From ATZT02 sp046046315 (lineage in GTDB: Bacteria; Actinomycetota; Actinomycetes; S36-B12; UBA5976), in NCBI GenBank assembly GCA_046046315.1, contig JBJOKB010000093.1, forward strand, positions 1 through 39,884: a stretch of 39,884 bases of DNA. The letters are read 5' to 3'. A program made the translations under genes and the position numbers. Below are positions 26,805 to 32,126 of this stretch, one piece after another (positions within the stretch are counted from its first letter, which is position 1; the number at the start of each line of letters is the position of its first letter). The notes under the pieces are model-generated. The model was not told the origin of the DNA. It did no database searches and worked only from the letters and a program-made list of their open reading frames with translations.

Positions 26805-27420
26805 CTTTTAGTAGATCTGCTGAGGGTTCTTCATAATTAACTTTAACTAATTTGTCATCATCAAACACAAAAGTTGTTACACTTGCCAAACTGCATTGAC
26901 GTTTACGTGGGTCATGAACAAAAGATTTACCTTCAGCAGAAAGTCGTGCAATCCAAATAGGTAATTGATGCGACACCAAAAGTGCTTCTCTACCTTTAGC
27001 AGCATCTCGTGCAGAAAAAATTGCAGTTCGCATCCTGTCAGCAACTTGTTTATATGGTTCACCCCAAGAAGGCCGAATAGGGTTTCTTAGATGCCACCAG
27101 TTTCTAGGATCTCTCAAGGCGCCATCTCCGACTGAAACTCTTTTGCCTTCAAAGACATTTTCAGCTTCAATAATCAAATCATTTATCTCAGGTTTTAAAT
27201 TATGAGAATTTGAAGTCGGTGCAGCAGTTTGTTGCGCTCTTTCTAACGGAGAAGAAACTATTAAAGATAAATCGTTATTCTTAAAATAATCAGCCGCACG
27301 ATCAGCCATTTTTAAACCTAGTTCAGATAATTTATAACCAGGTAAACGGCCATAAAGAATTTTTTCCGGATTAAAAACTTCGCCATGTCGCATAACATGG
27401 ACAAGAGTTCTAGTTGCCAT
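26779..27420 (-). CDS. Histidine phosphatase family protein (phosphoglycerate mutase-like)
   Basis: A 213-residue cytoplasmic enzyme with the catalytic VMRHGEVFNPEKILYGR (residues about 9-25), SSPLERAQQTAAP and the second histidine in LLVSHQLPIWI. All core phosphatase residues appear intact. In mycobacteria a homologous gene sits at the same place, before the thioredoxin and ccdA genes, so the association is conserved although its substrate is not known. ATG start; 12 bases after the hemD stop. Confidence 0.88.
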   Translation of the reverse strand: MATRTLVHVMRHGEVFNPEKILYGRLPGYKLSELGLKMADRAADYFKNNDLSLIVSSPLERAQQTAAPTSNSHNLKPEINDLIIEAENVFEGKRVSVGDGALRDPRNWWHLRNPIRPSWGEPYKQVADRMRTAIFSARDAAKGREALLVSHQLPIWIARLSAEGKSFVHDPRKRQCSLASVTTFVFDDDKLVKVNYEEPSADLLKDASKISGA

Positions 27421-27432
27421 GATTACAAATTC

Positions 27433-29022
27433 TTAATGTTTGCGGCGCATTGAACCGCGACGTTTGCTTGGACGCCAAACATTGTCACCGTTTTCAATTG
27501 CAGCAAGTCTTAATGTTTCTCCGTGTGCTGCAAGTGCATCAATCAAAATTGAAACGTTTGGAGTTTCAGCTTGCACATCAACTCGCAGACCATGTTCTTG
27601 AGCTGCTTGTGCGGTTTGTGGTCCAATAACCGCCACAACTGTTGATGCATGTGGCTTACCAGCAATTCCAACTAAATTTCTTACAGTGCTTGCAGAAGTA
27701 AAGAGCACGGCATCAAATCCACCACTCTTAATTAGTTCACGAGTGTGAGCTGGCGGTGGTGCAGCACGAACAGTTCGAAACGCAACGATGTCTTCTACTT
27801 CCCAACCTTTTGCTTGCATTCCTTCAACAAGGGTTTCAGTTGCAATATCTGCACGAGGTAAGAAAACTCTATTTATTGGATCAAGTAATTGATCAAATTT
27901 TGGCCAAACTTCTAATAAACCTTCTGAGTTGTGTTCATTTGCTGGGAACAAATCTGGTTTAACACCAAATTCAACAAGCGCATCAATTACAGGTTGACCG
28001 ATTGCTGCAACTTTTAATCCTGCAAAAGCTCTGGCATCCAAACCATAATCAACAAATTTATCTCTCACGGCTCTTACAGCATTTGTGCTGGTAAAGACCA
28101 CCCATTGAAATCTTCCTGAAACTAAGCCGTGAACAGCTCTTTCCATTTGTTGTGGAGTTCTTGGAGGTTCCACAGAAATTGTTGGAACTTCAACAGAAAC
28201 CGCACCATAAACGGCTAACAATTTTTGGAAATCTTCTGCATCTTCTTTAGTTCTAGGAACTAATACTTTCCAACCAAATAGTGATTTGTTTTCAAACCAT
28301 TGATATTTGTCGCGATTGATAACTAAATCTCCAATTACAATCACACCTGGTCCAGATTGTCTTGCAGCCTTTGCCACTACAGGAATATTTTCTAAAGTAG
28401 AAACAATAGTTCTTTGATCCGTTGTGCTTCCATCTCTTGTAACAGAGATTGGAGTTGAAGCATCGCGCCCGCGAGCAATTAATGCGCTAGCTATTGCTGG
28501 AGCTTTATCTGCAGCATTAATTACCACTATTGGAATTGTTGGATCTAAATGTAATGACCAATCAATAGGTTCTGAACCATTTAAGATGTGAACTTCTTTT
28601 CCCTTATTTGCAAATAGTGACATGCCTGCATGTGTTGGAACAGCAGTTATCGGAGAAACTCCAGGAACATATTCAAATTCAATTTTTGATTTAGCCAACG
28701 TAGAAACTTCTACAGCTAAGTTATCTTCAACGACAGGGTCACCTGCACAAAGTCTGACAACCGCTGCTCCTTCTTTAGCTGCATCAATTGCTAAACGAGC
28801 TCTTACAGCAGGAGCCATCGGTACACCGTCTTCATCAACTGCTGCAACAACATCTGCAGTTGGATTAGCATGTGCATTAGCAATATCCATTGTTGTTACA
28901 TCAGCAATAATTAATTCTGCTTGTTTAATTGCGTTAATTCCGCGCAGTGTTATTAATTGTGGATCTCCCGGACCAGCCGCAACATAAATTACCGGCAGCA
29001 CAATAATTTTTTTCTTAGTCAA
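27433..29022 (-). CDS. hemD: Uroporphyrinogen-III synthase with N-terminal tetrapyrrole-methylase-like (CobA) domain
   Basis: A 529-residue fusion. Residues about 10-245 resemble the CobA/SUMT fold, with VAAGPGDPQLITLRG, but the usual GGDPF loop is replaced by RLCAGDPVVEDN, as in other actinobacterial fusions, so methylase activity is uncertain. Residues about 255-510 are a HemD-type domain with VLVPRTKEDAEDF, ERAVHGLVSGRFQWVVFTST, NRVFLPRADIATETL and LFTSASTVRNLVG. The start is TTG with GAAAGG seven bases upstream. The usual neighbours hemA, hemC and hemB are absent. Confidence 0.92.
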   Translation of the reverse strand: MTKKKIIVLPVIYVAAGPGDPQLITLRGINAIKQAELIIADVTTMDIANAHANPTADVVAAVDEDGVPMAPAVRARLAIDAAKEGAAVVRLCAGDPVVEDNLAVEVSTLAKSKIEFEYVPGVSPITAVPTHAGMSLFANKGKEVHILNGSEPIDWSLHLDPTIPIVVINAADKAPAIASALIARGRDASTPISVTRDGSTTDQRTIVSTLENIPVVAKAARQSGPGVIVIGDLVINRDKYQWFENKSLFGWKVLVPRTKEDAEDFQKLLAVYGAVSVEVPTISVEPPRTPQQMERAVHGLVSGRFQWVVFTSTNAVRAVRDKFVDYGLDARAFAGLKVAAIGQPVIDALVEFGVKPDLFPANEHNSEGLLEVWPKFDQLLDPINRVFLPRADIATETLVEGMQAKGWEVEDIVAFRTVRAAPPPAHTRELIKSGGFDAVLFTSASTVRNLVGIAGKPHASTVVAVIGPQTAQAAQEHGLRVDVQAETPNVSILIDALAAHGETLRLAAIENGDNVWRPSKRRGSMRRKH

Positions 29023-29039
29023 TTAATTACCTTTCGTTT

Positions 29040-29729
29040 CTATACGGCTTTGCGTTGTTCGTGGAATGCCAAGATTTGTAGTTCTGATGCCAAATCAACT
29101 TTTCTGACATCTACCCCTTCAGGAACACTTAAATGCACGGGTGCGAAATTTAATATGCTTCTGATTCCTGCTTTAACTAAACGATCACTTACTGCTTGAG
29201 CGCTTTCTGCTGGTGTTGCCACAACTCCTAAACGAGCATTCGTTGCTTTAATTACATCTTCTAAATCACTTAAAGCATGAACGAGCAATTCAACAGTTTT
29301 TCCTTCAGCGCCACATTTAACTTTTGTGCCTATTAAAGTTTGATCTGCATCTACTAATGCAACTACGCGAAAACCTCGAGAACCAAAACCTCCGTAATGC
29401 GCAAGTGCTCTACCAAGATTTCCCACTCCAACAATTACTACAGACCAATCGTTATTGAGTCCCATTTCACGAGAAATTTGATATCGCAAAAATTCAACGT
29501 CATAACCAACACCTCGAGTTCCGTAAGAACCTAGATGCGATAAATCTTTTCGAAGCATGGCACTAGAGACTCCAGTAAGTGCTGCTAATTCTTCAGAGGA
29601 AACTCTTATTTGTTGAGCGTCTGCTAATTGGCTCAAAGCTCTGTAATAGGCAGGAAGTCTAGAAACTGTAGCTTCTGAAATTTTGGGTGAATTGCCATCT
29701 TTTAATGATGATGAGACTTTTGATGGCAT
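29040..29729 (-). CDS. rex: Redox-sensing transcriptional repressor Rex
   Basis: A 229-residue repressor that senses the NADH/NAD+ ratio. The winged helix lies at residues about 25-75 (ISEATVSRLPAYYRAL, SSAMLRKDLSHLGSYGTRG) and the Rossmann domain starts with VIVGVGNLGRALAHY (residues about 98-112). The open frame extends to a TTG at 29765, but that region is the Rex operator itself. I therefore place the start at ATG 29729, which gives the usual N-terminus; ATG 29747 is another option. Rex probably controls itself and the downstream hemD. Confidence 0.95.
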   Translation of the reverse strand: MPSKVSSSLKDGNSPKISEATVSRLPAYYRALSQLADAQQIRVSSEELAALTGVSSAMLRKDLSHLGSYGTRGVGYDVEFLRYQISREMGLNNDWSVVIVGVGNLGRALAHYGGFGSRGFRVVALVDADQTLIGTKVKCGAEGKTVELLVHALSDLEDVIKATNARLGVVATPAESAQAVSDRLVKAGIRSILNFAPVHLSVPEGVDVRKVDLASELQILAFHEQRKAV

Positions 29730-29746
29730 ATGTCCAAAGGTACACA

Positions 29747-29764
29747 TTTGTGCAAAAAAGCACA
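29747..29764. promoter_or_regulatory. Rex operator upstream of rex
   Basis: TTGTGCAAAAAAGCACAA is a perfect 18-bp inverted repeat; with the flanking bases it extends to ATTTGTGC, six A, GCACAAAT (29746-29767). It matches the Rex consensus TTGTGAA-N4-TTCACAA except for the C/G pair at the sixth position of each arm. It lies 17 bases before the preferred rex ATG, as expected for autoregulation, which is known for Streptomyces Rex. Confidence 0.85.
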
Positions 29765-29788
29765 AATCCTCTCACAAAATCAAGACTT

Positions 29789-30025
29789 TTAGCTAAGGGC
29801 TTTGCGTAATCTTTCGGGGTCTACTCGCCAATAATCATGGCGCTTGCCATCTACAAAAATTACTGGGATTTCTTCACCGTATAGATGCATTAATTCAGGA
29901 TTATTTTGAATTTCTTCAACTTCATAATCCGTGTTTAATTCACTAGTTACTTGGGCAACAATTTTGATGGCATCTTCACAGAGGTGACAGCCTGGTTTGG
30001 AAAGTATTTTTACTCTTTTAGAGAT
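29789..30025 (-). CDS. Glutaredoxin-like protein (DUF836 type) lacking a standard start codon
   Basis: A 78-codon frame reads SKRVKILSKPGCHLCEDA near its N-terminus and then EEIPVIFVDGKRHDYWRVD and RLRKALS. This is a complete small thioredoxin-fold protein with a CxxC redox pair (Cys13 and Cys16) and the cis-proline segment IPVIFVDG. Similar genes precede rex in Streptomyces and hemA in mycobacteria. No ATG, GTG, TTG or CTG exists between the in-frame TAA just upstream and the CxxC motif. An ATC at 30025, ten bases after AAGGG, gives the family's normal length. It could be near-cognate initiation, a mutated start or a sequence error. Confidence 0.72.
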   Translation of the reverse strand: MSKRVKILSKPGCHLCEDAIKIVAQVTSELNTDYEVEEIQNNPELMHLYGEEIPVIFVDGKRHDYWRVDPERLRKALS

Positions 30026-30053
30026 TTAAATCAGACCCTTAAAAGTGGGGAAA

Positions 30054-30078
30054 GCTGGCTGAGGGGAAATCAGCCAGC
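30054..30078 (-). terminator. Hairpin terminator candidate after bldC
   Basis: A perfect 9-bp stem (GCTGGCTGA at 30054-30062 with TCAGCCAGC at 30070-30078) with a 7-base loop overlaps the bldC stop codon. On the minus strand it is followed by TTTCCCCACTTTT, a weak U-rich tail. It is the best hairpin in the window, in a genome that otherwise lacks them. Confidence 0.65.
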
Positions 30079-30276
30079 CTCTACGAATGATTCGCGCAAG
30101 TAGTCAGAAACTGCTGCTTCTGGAACACGAAACGATCTACCAACGCGCACTGCTGGCATGGTGCCGGAGTGGACTAGTCGGTAAACAGTCATCTTGGATA
30201 CTCGCATTGATGAGGCAACTTCTGCCACGGTCAAGAATCTAACTTCGCCTAAAGGTCTTTCTGGGCTTGACGCCAT
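30070..30276 (-). CDS. bldC: BldC-type MerR-like DNA-binding protein
   Basis: A 68-residue protein that is essentially one winged helix-turn-helix: VRFLTVAEVASSMRVSKMTV (residues about 12-31), then YRLVHSGTMPAVRVGRSFRV and PEAAVSDYLRE. This equals the length and layout of Streptomyces BldC, a regulator of developmental genes, and its orthologues occur in non-differentiating actinobacteria too. The ATG is preceded by AAAGAGG. Upstream lie two adjacent inverted repeats. Its targets in this organism cannot be told from the window. Confidence 0.93.
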   Translation of the reverse strand: MASSPERPLGEVRFLTVAEVASSMRVSKMTVYRLVHSGTMPAVRVGRSFRVPEAAVSDYLRESFVEAG

Positions 30277-30299
30277 TTCTTGCCTCTTTCTTACACGGT

Positions 30300-30339
30300 T
30301 TAAGACCTTCCCTAAGTCTTAAGTGGCGTGTGGTGCCAC
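30300..30339. repeat. Two abutting inverted repeats in the bldC leader
   Basis: TTAAGAC (30300-30306), nine bases, GTCTTAA (30316-30322) is immediately followed by GTGGC (30323-30327), seven bases, GCCAC (30335-30339). They lie 23-63 bases before the bldC ATG. They could be operators or a structured leader. Another GTCTTAA occurs at 30410-30416. The rest of the 30277-30450 gap holds a purine run (30367-30380) and no convincing gene. Confidence 0.55.
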
Positions 30340-30450
30340 GGTAATAGATGACTACTTAGTAGCACAAGAGAGGAGGGGGGCTATTTAAGGGAACCAGACA
30401 TGCTAATGGGTCTTAAAAAAGTGATGTTACAGAAGTGAATTAGCAGTTTT

Positions 30451-31242
30451 TTAAATAAAACGATCTGCTGGATGCGGATTTAACGACAGTAAAACTTCTT
30501 TTGCTTTTCTTCCTGGCAATTTTTTTATTGTTTTTAACAATGCAACACGATTATCGCAATGTTCTTTTAAAATTGCATAAGCTTTTTTCCCAATTAATTC
30601 AATTAAAGTATCTTTTTCACTTATATAAACAGGTTCAGTTGCATTATGAGCATCGGTATCAGATGAACAATACCAATCCATAGTGTGTCCCCCTTCGCCC
30701 CAATTTTTTCTTTTATATTCTTCGATAACAATTACTTGATAATCAGTGTCATCTTCAAATTCTCTGGTTTCATAACTTCTTCTAATTGGCAATTGCCAAC
30801 AAACATCAGGTTTTGCTTCTAAAGGTTTCGCACCTTTTTGCATTGCAAGTTTGTGAAGTGCGCAACCTTGACCACCAGAAAATTCTGGTGAATTCATAAA
30901 TATGCAAGCACCATCTACAACTCTTGTTTTTTCAACGCCGTCTTCTCTTTCGGTCCAACCTTTTTTTGAAATTCCTTGATTTTGTTTTTCCCAAATATCT
31001 GGAGTTAATTTCTTAACCCATTTAGCAACTCTTTTTTTGTCGGCAGGTTCAGTGAAATGTGCACCATGAATACAACAACCATCATTCGGATTTGTTTTTT
31101 CAACACCTTTGCAGCCACGTCCAAAAATGCATTCCCAATTTGAAGTCAACCAAGTTAAATCAGCTTTAATCAATGTTCCAGAGGCCTCTGGGTCGATAAA
31201 TTCCAACCAGGTACGCGGAGTTTCCTTAAGAATTTCGGTCAT
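30451..31242 (-). CDS. Cysteine-rich protein of unknown function
   Basis: A 263-residue soluble protein that I do not recognise with confidence. At least ten cysteines fall in short motifs: CIFGRGCKGV near residue 38, DGCCIHG near residue 55, DGACIFM, QGCALHKL near residue 127, DVCWQLP and DWYCSS. The pattern recalls putative metal- or Fe-S-chelating families such as YkgJ/DUF3109, but that assignment is tentative. There is no signal peptide or membrane helix. The start is ATG with TAGGCT seven bases upstream, so it is probably leaderless, and it is divergent from proC. Confidence 0.75.
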   Translation of the reverse strand: MTEILKETPRTWLEFIDPEASGTLIKADLTWLTSNWECIFGRGCKGVEKTNPNDGCCIHGAHFTEPADKKRVAKWVKKLTPDIWEKQNQGISKKGWTEREDGVEKTRVVDGACIFMNSPEFSGGQGCALHKLAMQKGAKPLEAKPDVCWQLPIRRSYETREFEDDTDYQVIVIEEYKRKNWGEGGHTMDWYCSSDTDAHNATEPVYISEKDTLIELIGKKAYAILKEHCDNRVALLKTIKKLPGRKAKEVLLSLNPHPADRFI

Positions 31243-31249
31243 AAGCCTG

Positions 31250-31255
31250 AGCCTA
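31250..31255 (-). promoter_or_regulatory. Candidate leaderless -10 box of the cysteine-rich gene
   Basis: The minus strand reads TAGGCT (TANNNT form), then seven bases, then the ATG at 31242. No ribosome site lies in between. Confidence 0.5.
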
Positions 31256-31269
31256 CTTGGGTTGTTTCT

Positions 31270-31285
31270 CTACTTCGCAAAGTAG
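31270..31285. repeat. Perfect short hairpin between divergent genes
   Basis: CTACTT, CGCA, AAGTAG forms a 6-bp stem with a 4-base loop in the 82-base gap between the cysteine-rich gene and proC. It may be an operator for one or both genes. A related CTACT-TAGTAG element is present upstream of bldC at about 30352-30362. Confidence 0.45.
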
Positions 31286-31324
31286 TCTTGTTCAATCAGT
31301 CACACTAAATAGGAAGTAAAAGTC

Positions 31325-32125
31325 GTGAAAATTGGCATTGTTGGCACTGGCAATATGGGTGAGGCCATATTGAAAGGTTTGCTCGATAATGTTCTAAGCC
31401 CAGATGACATTGTTTGTGTCGACAAATCTCAAGAAAGTTTAGATCGAATAGCAAAAACCTATAAAGTCGCTTGCTCACTTCATGTATCTGCTGTGAAAGA
31501 TTGTGAAGTCATTTTGTTAGCCGTTAAACCTCAAAATATGGATGAGGTTTTACCTGAAATCGGTAGAACAATGTCTGCAGATTCCTTAATTATTTCCATT
31601 GCAGTTGGAATAACTTCAAATTTCATTGTTAAAAATTTGGGTGTAACAAAAGCAGCAGTAATTAGAGCAATGCCAAATACCCCAGCTTTAGTAGGAAAAG
31701 GTGTTACTGGTTTAGCAAAAGGTGAATTTGCAACTGATGAACAATTAGCTACTGCAAAAAATCTATTAGAAGCAATCGGACAAGTTGTAGTTGTCTCTGA
31801 AGACAAAATTGATGTTGTAGCAGCTGCATCAGGATCTGGACCTGCATATTATTTTTATGTAACTGAATTATTAATTGAAGCGGCCATATCTCATGGGCTC
31901 TCTAGAGAAGTTGCCCAAGTACTAGTTGAAAATACTTTTACTGGCTCTAGTGCCCTTTTTGAAAAATCAGATGATGATGTTATTGAGTTAAGAAGAAAAG
32001 TAACTTCACCAAAAGGAACAACGCAGGCTGCTATTGAATTTTTAGAAAGTAAAAATCTTAAAAGTATTTGGCAAGACGCTTTAGGCGCAGCGATTAAAAG
32101 AGCAGAAGAGATTAGTAAAAACTAA
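31325..32125 (+). CDS. proC: Pyrroline-5-carboxylate reductase
   Basis: A 266-residue NADPH-dependent enzyme of the last step of proline synthesis. Motifs are the N-terminal Rossmann GIVGTGNMGEAILKGLL (residues about 4-20), AVKPQNMDEVLPEI, IRAMPNTPALVGKGVTGL, and the C-terminal domain with ASGSGPAYYFYVTELLIEA and TSPKGTTQAAIEFLE. The length is typical. The start is GTG with AGGAAG upstream. It lies near bldC, as in other actinobacteria, and ends one base from clpC tail-to-tail. Confidence 0.97.
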   Translation: MKIGIVGTGNMGEAILKGLLDNVLSPDDIVCVDKSQESLDRIAKTYKVACSLHVSAVKDCEVILLAVKPQNMDEVLPEIGRTMSADSLIISIAVGITSNFIVKNLGVTKAAVIRAMPNTPALVGKGVTGLAKGEFATDEQLATAKNLLEAIGQVVVVSEDKIDVVAAASGSGPAYYFYVTELLIEAAISHGLSREVAQVLVENTFTGSSALFEKSDDDVIELRRKVTSPKGTTQAAIEFLESKNLKSIWQDALGAAIKRAEEISKN

Positions 32126-32126
32126 A

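Noticed and set aside
29730..29765. N-terminal extension of Rex from the TTG at 29765
   Set aside because: The sequence is the operator palindrome; the extra residues (MCFFAQMCTFGH) do not look like Rex, and an ATG at 29729 gives the normal family start.
30391..30430. A 12-codon plus-strand frame (MLMGLKKVMLQK) downstream of a purine-rich AGGAGG tract
   Set aside because: The tract is nearly 30 bases from the ATG, the peptide has no known counterpart (it is not ribosomal protein bS22, which sits near bldC in mycobacteria), and it lies in a likely regulatory gap.
30340..30450. Search for tRNA, small RNA or mobile-element remains in the larger gaps
   Set aside because: No TTCGA-type T-loop with acceptor stem, no terminal inverted repeats and no direct target duplications were found in 13805-13963, 30277-30450 or 34647-34822.
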